Positions 8,110 through 15,555 of a stretch of DNA of 34,823 bases are shown here, one piece after another. This stretch comes from Oscillospiraceae bacterium (GTDB lineage Bacteria; Bacillota; Clostridia; Oscillospirales; Ruminococcaceae): positions 1-34,823 of the forward strand of contig JAGALZ010000043.1 of assembly GCA_017848055.1 (NCBI GenBank). Reading direction: 5' to 3'. The translations under genes and the position numbers were made by a program. The notes below the pieces were generated by a model. The model was not told where the DNA came from, did no database searches, and was given only the letters and a program-made list of their open reading frames with translations. Every line of letters begins with the position of its first letter. The stretch's first letter is position 1.

Positions 8110-8371
8110 TTACATCTACCTTTGCGATAACATTTGAATATGCGGTTTTGGCACTAACGCCGTTGAGTCTGCCTATCTTTCCTGACAGTGTACTTATTAC
8201 GTCCTGCGGTGCATCGATAGCGACGCTTATAATACTTATTTTTCTTTCGCTGTAGGGTATACCCATTCTTCCGATAATAAAGCTTCCGTACTCGTGGAGT
8301 ATACTGTTAAGCTCTGCGACGCTGTCGGGGCTTTCGACGATTATTCCTATTATTGCGACTCTTGTTTCCAT
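8096..8371 (-). CDS. Small TM1266-like protein (putative iron-only hydrogenase system regulator family)
   Basis: A 91-residue ACT-like ferredoxin-fold protein and first gene of the nitrogenase-like operon. Key stretches are TRVAIIGIIVE, FIIGRMGIPYSERKISIISV, and LNGVSAKTAYSN. The family is known beside FeFe-hydrogenase maturation genes and was named from TM1266; its biochemical role is unsettled. A second copy of the domain is fused to the operon's ATPase, which suggests that the two domains pair. Start ATG 8371 follows GAGGTG and lies immediately after a leader terminator hairpin. The 3' end overlaps the permease start by 14 bp. Confidence 0.8.
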   Translation of the reverse strand: METRVAIIGIIVESPDSVAELNSILHEYGSFIIGRMGIPYSERKISIISVAIDAPQDVISTLSGKIGRLNGVSAKTAYSNVIAKVDVNEEK

Positions 8372-8510
8372 TTTTTCACCTCAAATAAAAAATAGCTGCA
8401 TCCTAAAAAAGATACAGCTACGCTATCGGACAGAAAACTCCTGTTCTGTCCGTTTCGTTCTATACTGCAGCTTCAGCCTCAAAGCTTTGCTTTTCGGCGT
8501 CAGGATACTA
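8372..8510 (-). promoter_or_regulatory. Structured leader with intrinsic terminator (candidate riboswitch/attenuator)
   Basis: The ~140-nt leader of the nitrogenase-like operon contains three hairpins on the minus strand. The first is AAAGC-AAA-GCUUU flanked by GA/GA and GCC/GGC. The second is a 9-bp stem GGACAGAA-type hairpin at about 8428-8453. The third is a 10-bp stem (8393-8402 with 8411-8420) followed by TTTTTTATTT, a typical intrinsic terminator just before GAGGTG and the ATG. Early leader segment GUAUCCU (about 8500-8506) can pair with AGGAUGC in the terminator 3' arm, an antiterminator option. I do not recognise the aptamer as a known class. Confidence 0.6.
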
Positions 8511-8515
8511 CCTAA

Positions 8516-8544
8516 ATAATAGCACTTTAAAGCTGATTTGTCAA
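8516..8544 (-). promoter_or_regulatory. Promoter of the nitrogenase-like operon
   Basis: The minus strand has a perfect TTGACA (8539-8544), a 17-bp spacer and TATTAT (8516-8521). It is one of the strongest vegetative-type promoters in the window and lies about 145 bp before the first ATG. This leaves room for the terminator-bearing leader, so expression is probably set by attenuation. Confidence 0.8.
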
Positions 8545-8562
8545 GGTGTGCACGTGATGTAA

Positions 8563-8686
8563 GGCACCGCAGAGCCGCAGCCCGCTCGTGGGCTGCGGCA
8601 AGGACGCATTGCCCTTTTTAATTTACAAGGGGCAATGCGAAAAGCCCTATGCTGCCCTGTCGGGGCGGCATAGGGCCTGCGGTGCC
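8563..8686. repeat. Three-armed cloverleaf inverted repeat
   Basis: The outer arms (8563-8572 and 8677-8686) are a perfect 10-bp inverted repeat. They enclose three consecutive hairpins: 8574-8583/8590-8599 (10 bp), 8605-8614/8630-8639 (10 bp) and 8644-8657/8663-8676 (14 bp with one G-U). Almost every base is paired, giving a four-way junction in RNA or extruded DNA. It lies between the stop of the GH43 gene and the promoter of the nitrogenase-like operon. It may act as a GH43 terminator, a palindromic mobile unit or a small RNA. It lacks tRNA landmarks. No second copy was noticed in this window. Confidence 0.75.
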
Positions 8687-8703
8687 ATAGTCAGGAGCAG
8701 TAT

Positions 8704-10026
8704 TTACTTTGCAAACACAAATCCCTTAAGCTCGAAGAGCTGTCTTCCCTTGAACATATAGTCAAAACTTCCGCCTGCTGATTCCTTCGCAACAAGGAAA
8801 ATGCTGTGTCGACCTGTTACCGCCTTAACTACGCAGGAAACTACTCCGCCGTTTGTTCCTACCTTGCATACTCCGATTTCCTCGCCGTTTTCGGCATCAT
8901 CGATTCGTATGGATATCTCGGCGTTGCTTCCCATACCGACAGTATCGGCCAAAAACTTCATCGTCTTTGTGGAATAGTCCTCGCCGAAATCAAAGTACTT
9001 GTAGCCCATAACGCACCCGTCTGTGATGCCCGTTACAACCCTCTCGAAGATGTTCTTCTCGGTAACAAAGCAGCCGCCACGAAGAACGCAGGCAATCTCG
9101 GCTGGTGTCTGTCTGTACGGCAAAAGCGACTCCTCAAAGCCCAGCGATGTCATCTCTACAGTCGGAATGCTTCCGTCGGGGAGAATTTCGATTTTCTCGA
9201 CGCATGCACGTCTTGACATGATTGTTCCGTTTGTCATACGGTGGTAGAAAATGTACCACTGTCCGTTTATCTGACATATAGAGCCGTGGTCGTTTCCACC
9301 GGGGTAGTCGTCGCCGTTATCGACGATATATCCTCTGTACTCAAACGGGCCGGTTGGCTTGTCTGAGGTAGCGTAGGCAAGCCTGCTTCCCCTTCTCGGC
9401 GAATATATAAGATAGTATGTGTCGCCGAGCTTTCTCGGTGAGCAAGCCTCAAAAAACTCAAACGGCTCCTCTACGGGGATAATGTCCTCTATACAGCTTC
9501 CGTCGACGATTTTATACATATTGCTTTCGTCCACCTGCGCCATAAACGACTTTTCAAAGCCGCAGTAAATATACACCTTTCCGTCGTCGTCAACAAGCAC
9601 TCCCGGGTCTATAAACCAGCCGTTACAGCACACCTCGTCGGGAATAGTATACTCGTAGCTTGAGATAAGCTTGAACGGGCCTTCAGGCTTATCACTCACT
9701 GCAACACAGCCCTTTGCACCCATTATGTAGGCATAGAGATAGTACTTTCCGTCCTTCTCTACAACGTCGGGGGCATAGAGGTAATTCCCCTTCGCCCAGT
9801 CGGTATCGCAGGTATGGTCACGGTCATCCTCGGTATGGAAAATGTCGCCGTGGCATACCCAGTCGTTCAGATTATCGACGCTTGCACTCCAGACCTTGAG
9901 CTTCTTGTCGCAGAAGCTGTCGGATGCAGGACGGTCGTGTGAGCCGTAGACATACACTCTGTCGCCGAACACTCTCGGCTCGCCGTCGGGGATATACTCC
10001 CAGAGCGGAAGATATGGATTTGGCAT
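8704..10026 (-). CDS. Glycoside hydrolase family 43 protein with C-terminal CBM6-like domain
   Basis: This 440-residue enzyme shows the five-bladed propeller pattern of GH43 (arabinofuranosidase/xylosidase/arabinanase). The start is NPYLPLWEYIPDGEPRVF with the likely base Asp. YLYAPDVVEKDGKYYLY and WFIDPGVLVDDDGKVYIY supply another conserved Asp, FEFFEACSPRKLGDTYYLIYS carries the likely acid Glu, and NDHGSICQINGQWYIFYHR follows. Residues ~310-440 resemble a beta-sandwich CBM6-type module (VVTGITDGCVMGYKYFDFGE, FELKGFVFAK). No signal peptide is visible, so it likely acts on imported arabino/xylo-oligosaccharides. ATG 10026 is chosen for the GGAGG upstream; 21 extra upstream codons have no such site. 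It is divergent from the GH5 gene. Confidence 0.85.
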   Translation of the reverse strand: MPNPYLPLWEYIPDGEPRVFGDRVYVYGSHDRPASDSFCDKKLKVWSASVDNLNDWVCHGDIFHTEDDRDHTCDTDWAKGNYLYAPDVVEKDGKYYLYAYIMGAKGCVAVSDKPEGPFKLISSYEYTIPDEVCCNGWFIDPGVLVDDDGKVYIYCGFEKSFMAQVDESNMYKIVDGSCIEDIIPVEEPFEFFEACSPRKLGDTYYLIYSPRRGSRLAYATSDKPTGPFEYRGYIVDNGDDYPGGNDHGSICQINGQWYIFYHRMTNGTIMSRRACVEKIEILPDGSIPTVEMTSLGFEESLLPYRQTPAEIACVLRGGCFVTEKNIFERVVTGITDGCVMGYKYFDFGEDYSTKTMKFLADTVGMGSNAEISIRIDDAENGEEIGVCKVGTNGGVVSCVVKAVTGRHSIFLVAKESAGGSFDYMFKGRQLFELKGFVFAK

Positions 10027-10070
10027 AACAAAGCCTCCTTCAAGGTATAAATATATTTTACTATAGTTTA

Positions 10071-10100
10071 ATTGTATCACACTGTACACACACTTTGCAA
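10071..10100 (-). promoter_or_regulatory. Promoter of the GH43 gene
   Basis: TTGCAA (10095-10100), an 18-bp spacer and TACAAT (10071-10076) on the minus strand, about 45 bp before the ATG. Confidence 0.45.
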
Positions 10101-10158
10101 TAGCTTTTCTTAAATTTTAAAATCTTAATATTTTACTGCTTATATAAAAAATTAGATA

Positions 10159-10187
10159 TTGCAAAATATATACAATAGTGTTATCCT
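10159..10187 (+). promoter_or_regulatory. Possible promoter of the GH5 gene
   Basis: TTGCAA (10159-10164), a 17-bp spacer and TATCCT (10182-10187) on the plus strand. The match to -10 is only moderate. The divergent intergenic stretch 10090-10258 is very AT-rich and otherwise shows no gene. Confidence 0.3.
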
Positions 10188-10258
10188 TTTTGTAACGGAA
10201 TAGACCGCATTGTTCGTTTTTTGTACGGTTAATATTTCAATAATGAATGGAGGAAAAC

Positions 10259-11536
10259 ATGATGAAAACAAAACTTCTTGCAAGAATATTTTCTCTTGTA
10301 ATTTGTATGGGACTTTCCGTATCGGCACTTACTGCCTGCGGAAACGGCGACAGCTCCGCTTCGTCATCTTCTGATGCCGGCTCTTCTGTTTCCGACAGCT
10401 CTGTGACCGATACATCTTCGGCAGAAAGCAACGAGGACTCGAAGGCTGACGAACCTGTAATGATGGAGTTCACAGACAAGACTGCGGCTCAGATTGTTGA
10501 GGAAATGGGCAACGGCTGGAACCTCGGAAACACAATGGAGGCGTGCGGCATAAACGCAAGCGACCCTATCGCTTTTGAAACCTGCTGGGGACAGCCTATC
10601 ACAGAAAACGGCATTCTTGAGGGTGTAAAGGCTGCCGGTTTTGACTCGGTAAGAGTTCCTGTTGCCTGGTCAAATATGATGTCCGACGACGGAACATACA
10701 CAATCGACGACGCTTACTTTGACAGAGTTGAGGAAATTATCAACTACGTTATCGGCAACGATATGTACTGCATCATCAACATCCACTGGGACGGCGGCTG
10801 GTGGGAGGCTTTCGGCTCTGAGGATGAGGCTGTAAGAAACGCCGCTATGGACAGATACGAGGCAATGTGGACACAGATTGCTGACCGCTACAAGGGCTAC
10901 TCCGAAAAGCTCATTTTCGAGTCGGCAAACGAGGAGCTTGGTGAAAGATACTTCTCTCTTGCTATGCGTCCGCCACAGACCTACAAGCTCACAAATGAGA
11001 TAAACCAGCGCTTTGTTGACATCGTAAGAGCTTCGGGTGGAAACAATGACAAGCGTTGTCTTCTCATCGCAGGCTACAGCACAGACATCGACAAGACCTG
11101 CAAGGACTCCTACAAGATGCCTACAGACACAATCGAAGACCACCTCATGATTTCCGTTCACTACTACACACCTTCTACTTACTGCATCGCATCCGAAGAA
11201 GATAACTCCTGGGGCTACCGTGACAGCTGGGGCACAGACGAGGATATCGCTGAAATGCGTTCTTACTTCGAGAAGATGAAGAAGTTCACTGACGCAGGAT
11301 ACCCTGTTATCATCGGTGAGTACGGCGTTGCTCAGATTAGAGATGAAAACGGCGCATGGGTTCACAAGGAAGGCTGTGACCTGTTTATCAAGAATGTTCT
11401 CCTCCTCTCCGAGGAAATGGGATACTGCCCTATGCTCTGGGACTGCAGTAACTTCTTCGACAGAATCTACTTCAAAATGATGGACGAGAATATCGCTCAG
11501 ATTTTCCTCGACGCTAAGGCAGGCACTCTCAAATAA
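10259..11536 (+). CDS. Secreted GH5 endoglucanase-like lipoprotein
   Basis: A 425-residue cell-surface lipoprotein. The signal peptide ends LTACG (lipobox), followed by a ~45-residue Ser/Asp/Glu linker. The GH5 barrel begins at MGNGWNLGNTMEA, the usual opening of subfamily 4 cellulases. Conserved pieces are SVRVPVAW, CIINIHWDGGWW, the acid/base Glu in FESANEELG (~225), SVHYYTP, and the nucleophile Glu in PVIIGEYG (~353). The acid motif ESANE differs from the common ETLNE/MNE. No dockerin or CBM is present, so it is anchored by lipid and not by a cellulosome. Start 10259 uses GGAGG at 10249-10253; the earlier in-frame ATG at 10247 overlaps that site. It probably cleaves beta-1,4-glucan or xyloglucan outside the cell. 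Confidence 0.9.
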   Translation: MMKTKLLARIFSLVICMGLSVSALTACGNGDSSASSSSDAGSSVSDSSVTDTSSAESNEDSKADEPVMMEFTDKTAAQIVEEMGNGWNLGNTMEACGINASDPIAFETCWGQPITENGILEGVKAAGFDSVRVPVAWSNMMSDDGTYTIDDAYFDRVEEIINYVIGNDMYCIINIHWDGGWWEAFGSEDEAVRNAAMDRYEAMWTQIADRYKGYSEKLIFESANEELGERYFSLAMRPPQTYKLTNEINQRFVDIVRASGGNNDKRCLLIAGYSTDIDKTCKDSYKMPTDTIEDHLMISVHYYTPSTYCIASEEDNSWGYRDSWGTDEDIAEMRSYFEKMKKFTDAGYPVIIGEYGVAQIRDENGAWVHKEGCDLFIKNVLLLSEEMGYCPMLWDCSNFFDRIYFKMMDENIAQIFLDAKAGTLK

Positions 11537-11564
11537 TATCACCAATACGGAATATTTATGTATT

Positions 11565-11773
11565 TATCGGGGTAAACCTTTCTGAAGAAAGTTTATCCCC
11601 CGTACCCCCTTACAAAGACTTTCGATATAATTTCAGCCCCATAGGGTATGTACCACGAGAATTGTTTCAGATTCTCAGTCAAGTGATATCTACCCTATGG
11701 GGCTGAAATTTTTATTAAAAGTTTTAGGAAAGGAGTTTGAGGAATAACCCTTTTTCAAAAGGGTTTTCCTCAA
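11565..11773 (-). repeat. ~210-bp dispersed palindromic repeat, copy C (inverted)
   Basis: Reverse complement of the copies at 15299 and 18091. It contains the C/G-run hairpin (11567-11600), the central stem with ATTTCAGCCCC/GGGGCTGAAAT arms, and the AACCCTTTT/AAAAGGGTT hairpin near 11740-11773. It fills the gap between the convergent GH5 and cysteine synthase genes and could end transcription from both sides. Confidence 0.85.
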
Positions 11774-11818
11774 TAGGAACGCAAATGTTCCATATTCGTA
11801 ATATTATTTAAGGGTGTA

Positions 11819-12751
11819 TTATTCGCCTTCGAAGAGAGGTGTTGAGAAATATCTTTCTGCGGTATCGGGAAGGACTGTGACAACAGTTTTACCCTTACCG
11901 AGCTTCTTGGCGAGCTTCTTTGCTGCGGCAACGTTTGTGCCTGCGGAAATACCGCACATAATACCCTCGAGTCTTGCCAAATCCTTAGCGGTTTCGATTG
12001 CTTCCTCGTCGGAAACGATATACACCTCTGAGTAGATATTGACATTTAAGTTCTTAGGAATAAAGCCATCGCCGATACCCATCTGGAGGTGGGTGCCGAT
12101 TGTACCGCCTGCTAAGATTGCGGCATTCTGAGGTTCAACCGCCCAGATTTCAATTCCGGGGTTCTGAGCCTTTAAAACCTCGCCGATTCCACTGATTGTT
12201 CCGCCCGTACCGAAGCCCGAGCAGAAGCCGTGGATTTCTCTTCCTGCCTGCTCTAGAATTTCAAGTCCTGTGTGGTGCTTGTGAGCCAGAAGGTTTGCGG
12301 GGTTTTCAAACTGCTGAGGGATATACACGTTCGGATTTTCGTCCTTCATTCTCTTTGCGGTTGCAAGGCATTCGTCCATACATTCGCCGATATTGCCCTT
12401 GTCGTGCACGAGAACCACCTCTGCGCCGTAATGACGCACGAGCATTCTTCTCTCACAGCTTACAGAGTCAGGCATGATAATTACCGTCTTGTAGCCTCTT
12501 ACAGCACCGATAAGAGCAAGTCCTATTCCCTGGTTTCCGCTTGTAGGCTCGACGATTACCGTATCCTTGTTGATAATCCCCTGCTTTTCAGCTTCTAAAA
12601 TCATATTGTATGCGGTACGTGTCTTTATCGAACCGCCGACATTGAGTCCTTCAAATTTAACTAAAATTTCCGCTGAATCCTCGTCTGTCATTCTGTTGAG
12701 GCGGATAAGCGGTGTATGTCCTATTACATCAAGAACGCTGTTATAAACCAT
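11819..12751 (-). CDS. cysK: Cysteine synthase (O-acetylserine sulfhydrylase)
   Basis: This 310-residue PLP fold type II enzyme makes cysteine from O-acetylserine and sulfide. The PLP lysine lies in NVGGSIKTRTAYNM, where canonical enzymes read NPGGSVKDR; the Lys is kept but Asp is Thr. Other markers are EPTSGNQGIGLA (substrate loop, usually TSGNTG), GFGTGGTISGIG (phosphate cradle) and GISAGTNVAAA. ATG 12751 is preceded by AAAGGA; a TTG six codons upstream is in frame but has no ribosome binding site. A strong promoter sits immediately upstream. It is monocistronic. A cystathionine beta-synthase-like role is possible, but length and motifs favour CysK. Confidence 0.9.
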   Translation of the reverse strand: MVYNSVLDVIGHTPLIRLNRMTDEDSAEILVKFEGLNVGGSIKTRTAYNMILEAEKQGIINKDTVIVEPTSGNQGIGLALIGAVRGYKTVIIMPDSVSCERRMLVRHYGAEVVLVHDKGNIGECMDECLATAKRMKDENPNVYIPQQFENPANLLAHKHHTGLEILEQAGREIHGFCSGFGTGGTISGIGEVLKAQNPGIEIWAVEPQNAAILAGGTIGTHLQMGIGDGFIPKNLNVNIYSEVYIVSDEEAIETAKDLARLEGIMCGISAGTNVAAAKKLAKKLGKGKTVVTVLPDTAERYFSTPLFEGE

Positions 12752-12785
12752 AAAATTTTGTCCTTTCAAAAAACGCTTACGTTAC

Positions 12786-12814
12786 ATTATATCACAATCT
12801 TAAAAAAACGTCAA
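12786..12814 (-). promoter_or_regulatory. Promoter of cysK
   Basis: TTGACG (12809-12814), 17 bp, TATAAT (12786-12791) on the minus strand, 35 bp before the ATG. Close to consensus. Confidence 0.8.
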
Positions 12815-12871
12815 TCGCTCATTTTCGGGGTATACTATTTGATAATATATTTAAAATATATATAAATGCCC

Positions 12872-12900
12872 TTGACTTAGCGGCTGAAATTTTGTATATT
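12872..12900 (+). promoter_or_regulatory. Promoter of the OPT transporter operon
   Basis: TTGACT (12872-12877), 17 bp, TATATT (12895-12900) on the plus strand. An 8-bp stem hairpin (12915-12922 with 12933-12940) follows between the promoter and the AGGAGG; it would sit in the short 5' leader. Confidence 0.7.
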
Positions 12901-12953
12901 ATTTATATAACAATTTCCGCAGGCTGTACTTGCTGCGGAATCTAGGAGGATTT

Positions 12954-14900
12954 ATGAAAACACAGGAAACTTTCAAACCGTTTGTCCCTGCGGATAAGGT
13001 TATGAGAGAGCTTACACCTGCGGCAATCATCGTCGGTGTGCTTCTGGCTGTCGTCTTCGGCGGCGCTAACGCTTATCTGGGACTTCGTGTAGGAATGACG
13101 GTATCTGCGTCTATTCCTGCTGCTGTTATTTCCATGGGTGTTCTCAGAGTAATACTCAAGAGAGACTCCATTCTGGAAAATAACATCGTACAGACTATCG
13201 GCTCTGCCGGTGAATCTGTTGCTGCCGGTGCTATCTTTACAATGCCGGTACTCTTTATGTGGGCAGACAGAGGTGTTGATGCACCTTCCCTTCTCGAGAT
13301 TGCACTTATTGCACTCGTCGGCGGTGTGCTCGGCGTACTGTTTATGATTCCGCTCCGTCAGGCTCTCATCGTTCAGGAGCACGCTACTCTCCCTTACCCT
13401 GAGGGAAAGGCTTGTGCTGAGGTTCTTCTGGCAGGTGAAGAGGGCGGTTCTAAGGCAGGAACTGTTTTTGCAGGTCTTGGAATTGCCGCTGTTTACAAGT
13501 TCATTGCTGACGGTCTCAAGCTCTTCCCGAGTGAGGTTGACTACGAAATCAAGCCTTACAAGGGCTCCGGTGTTGGTATGGACGTTCTGCCTGCTCTTGC
13601 AGGTGTAGGTTACATCTGCGGTGCAAAGGTTTCATCCTATCTGCTCGCAGGCGGTACAATCGGCTGGTTCGTTATTATGCCGCTTATCGCTATGTTCGGC
13701 GGAAACACTGTTCTTTACCCTGCGACTGACCCTATCAGCTCGCTTGGCGTATGGGATTTATGGTCTAACTACATCCGTTACATCGGCGCAGGTGCAGTTG
13801 CCTGCGGCGGTATTATGAGCCTTATCAAGTCACTTCCTACTATTGTCAAGACTTTCAAGCAGGCAATGAAGGGCTTCGGTAAGAAGGCTCAGACTCAGGA
13901 CAGATTAAGCCGTGATATTCCGATGAACGTTATTCTCGTCTGCATCGGTATCATTGCTATTGCAATGTGGCTTATTCCTGCTATCCCTGTAAACCTTATT
14001 TCTGCAATTATCATTATTGTATTCGGCTTCTTCTTTGCCACCGTTTCTTCAAGAATGGTAGGCGTTGTAGGAAGCTCCAACAACCCTGTATCGGGTATGG
14101 CTATAGCTACTCTTCTGATTGCTACAATGATTTTAAAGGCAACCGGTAACATCGGAACAAAGGGTATGATTTGTGCTATCACAATCGGCTCTATCATCTG
14201 TATCATTGCTGCTATCGCAGGCGACAGCTCGCAGGACCTCAAGACAGGTTACATTCTCGGTGCTACTCCTGTAAAACAGCAGATTGCTGAGCTTATCGGT
14301 GTTGCCGCTTCAGCTGCCGCAATCGGTGCTGTTCTTTACCTTCTCAGCAAGGCTTGGGGCTACGGCTCTTCACAGCTTCCTGCTGCTCAGGCAACACTTA
14401 TGAAGATGGTTGTTGAGGGTGTTATGGAAGGCAATCTCCCATGGGCACTCGTATTCGTCGGCGTGTTCATCGCTATCGTTGTCGAAATTCTCGGAATCCC
14501 TGTTCTTCCTTTCGCAGTTGGTCTTTACCTGCCAATCCACCTGAGCACACCTATCATGGTCGGCGGTCTTGTAAGACTCTGGGTTGACAAGAAAAAGAAG
14601 ATTTCTGAGGACGACAGAAAGCGTGAGGTTGAAAACGGTATTCTCTACTCGTCAGGTCTTATCGCAGGTGAGGGTATCATCGGTATCCTGCTCGCTATCT
14701 TCGCTATCATCCCGATGGGCAAGGGCACTACACTCGCTGACAAGTTCGACATCAGCTCCAAGCTCGGCCTCGACCCGAATGTTGGAAATATCCTGGGTCT
14801 TGTATTCTTCGGACTGCTGATTTCTACACTCATTATGTTTATCAAGAAAAAGCCGAAGGCTTCCGCTAAGACTGCAAAGGTGTCTGAGGATAATGAGTAA
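12954..14900 (+). CDS. OPT-family oligopeptide transporter
   Basis: A 648-residue polytopic membrane protein with about 14-16 hydrophobic helices. It belongs to the bacterial OPT family (peptide/metal-chelate symporters). Signature pieces are LTPAAIIVGVLLAVVFGGAN with AYLGLRVGMTVSASIPAAV near the N-terminus, QTIGSAGESVAAGAIFTMP, FMIPLRQALIVQEHATLPYPEGKACAEVL, and GLYLPIHLSTPIMVGGLVR near the C-terminus. The proton-coupled substrate is probably a small peptide. Start ATG 12954 uses AGGAGG; a TTG at 12930 lies in the leader hairpin and is unlikely. The next gene overlaps its 3' end by 8 bp, so the PqqD-like protein is made with it. Confidence 0.9.
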   Translation: MKTQETFKPFVPADKVMRELTPAAIIVGVLLAVVFGGANAYLGLRVGMTVSASIPAAVISMGVLRVILKRDSILENNIVQTIGSAGESVAAGAIFTMPVLFMWADRGVDAPSLLEIALIALVGGVLGVLFMIPLRQALIVQEHATLPYPEGKACAEVLLAGEEGGSKAGTVFAGLGIAAVYKFIADGLKLFPSEVDYEIKPYKGSGVGMDVLPALAGVGYICGAKVSSYLLAGGTIGWFVIMPLIAMFGGNTVLYPATDPISSLGVWDLWSNYIRYIGAGAVACGGIMSLIKSLPTIVKTFKQAMKGFGKKAQTQDRLSRDIPMNVILVCIGIIAIAMWLIPAIPVNLISAIIIIVFGFFFATVSSRMVGVVGSSNNPVSGMAIATLLIATMILKATGNIGTKGMICAITIGSIICIIAAIAGDSSQDLKTGYILGATPVKQQIAELIGVAASAAAIGAVLYLLSKAWGYGSSQLPAAQATLMKMVVEGVMEGNLPWALVFVGVFIAIVVEILGIPVLPFAVGLYLPIHLSTPIMVGGLVRLWVDKKKKISEDDRKREVENGILYSSGLIAGEGIIGILLAIFAIIPMGKGTTLADKFDISSKLGLDPNVGNILGLVFFGLLISTLIMFIKKKPKASAKTAKVSEDNE

Positions 14901-15252
14901 GAATAAAAACGACAACTTCCTTGACTATATCCCGAAGCACAACGAACTCTTCCCATATGAGAAAAACAAGGACGGCATCATCGAGATTAAAATGAAAAAC
15001 CGTGGTCTTGTAAAAAAGATTACGCAGCTCATTCTCAGAAAGCCCAAGTACACCTATGTTAAGCTCGAGGGTATGGGTAGCTTTATCTGGGAACAGATAA
15101 ACGGCGAGAGAACTATATATGAAATAGGTCAGCTCCTTAAGGAAAAGTACGGCGAGGACGCAGAGCCTCTCTATGAAAGACTCTGTAAGTATATAAAGTC
15201 ACTCCGTACTAACCAGTTTATCCTCTATAAAAACCTCGTCAAGGATAAATAA
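14893..15252 (+). CDS. PqqD-like protein
   Basis: A 119-residue soluble protein with the PqqD fold: VKLEGMGSFIWEQINGERTI then YEIGQLLKEKYG and EPLYERLCKYIKSLRTNQFI. PqqD proteins are small winged-helix-like chaperones that bind precursor peptides for radical SAM modification. No radical SAM enzyme or precursor peptide was found nearby. The N-terminal ~50 residues are basic (RGLVKKITQLILRKPKY) and not part of the core. Overlap with the OPT gene (ATGAGTAA) indicates coupled translation. A role in presenting peptides to or from the OPT transporter is inference. The family call is firm; the function is not known. Confidence 0.8.
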   Translation: MSKNKNDNFLDYIPKHNELFPYEKNKDGIIEIKMKNRGLVKKITQLILRKPKYTYVKLEGMGSFIWEQINGERTIYEIGQLLKEKYGEDAEPLYERLCKYIKSLRTNQFILYKNLVKDK

Positions 15253-15298
15253 CCACAACAGATTAAGGGTAATACCCGTATAGCGATTTACGTGTATA

Positions 15299-15509
15299 TT
15301 GAGGAAAACCCTTTTGAAAAAGGGTTATTCCTCAAACTCCTTTCCTAAAACTTTTGTAATTTAATTTCAGCCCCATAGGGTACTCATCAAAGAGAACTTT
15401 CTAAAATTCTCGTGATTGTGATAGGTACCCTATGGGGCTGAAATCATATCAGAAGTCTTTGTAAGGGGGCTCGGGGGATAAACTTTCTTCAGAAAGGTTT
15501 CCCCCGATA
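15299..15509 (+). repeat. ~210-bp dispersed palindromic repeat, copy A
   Basis: It has three hairpins in order: 15299-15335 (GAGGAA/TTCCTC outer, AACCCTTTT/AAAGGGTT inner); a central perfect 20-bp stem (15364-15383 with 15425-15444) whose loop contains a second GAGAA/TTCTC stem; and a terminal hairpin near 15472-15506 with G-run and C-run arms. The first and last hairpins mirror each other in plan, so the whole unit is an imperfect giant palindrome. It is nearly identical to the copy at 18091. It lies between the PqqD-like gene and the shortened MocR gene. Confidence 0.9.
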
Positions 15510-15555
15510 ACACACATGAATTCACTGTGCGGGTATTATTCTCAGTCTGTCGGGG

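Noticed and set aside
8372..8510. Cobalamin or SAM riboswitch in the leader
   Set aside because: No B12-box (GCCACTG) and no SAM-box core could be found; the class remains unassigned.
8563..8686. Cloverleaf as a tRNA or tRNA-like gene
   Set aside because: It is 124 bp with three long GC-rich arms, and there are no T-loop, D-loop, anticodon or CCA features.
10670..11545. Long minus-strand open frame (291 codons) opposite the GH5 gene
   Set aside because: It is antisense to a well-supported GH5 enzyme, shows no domain pattern and lacks a ribosome binding site; an artefact of codon bias.
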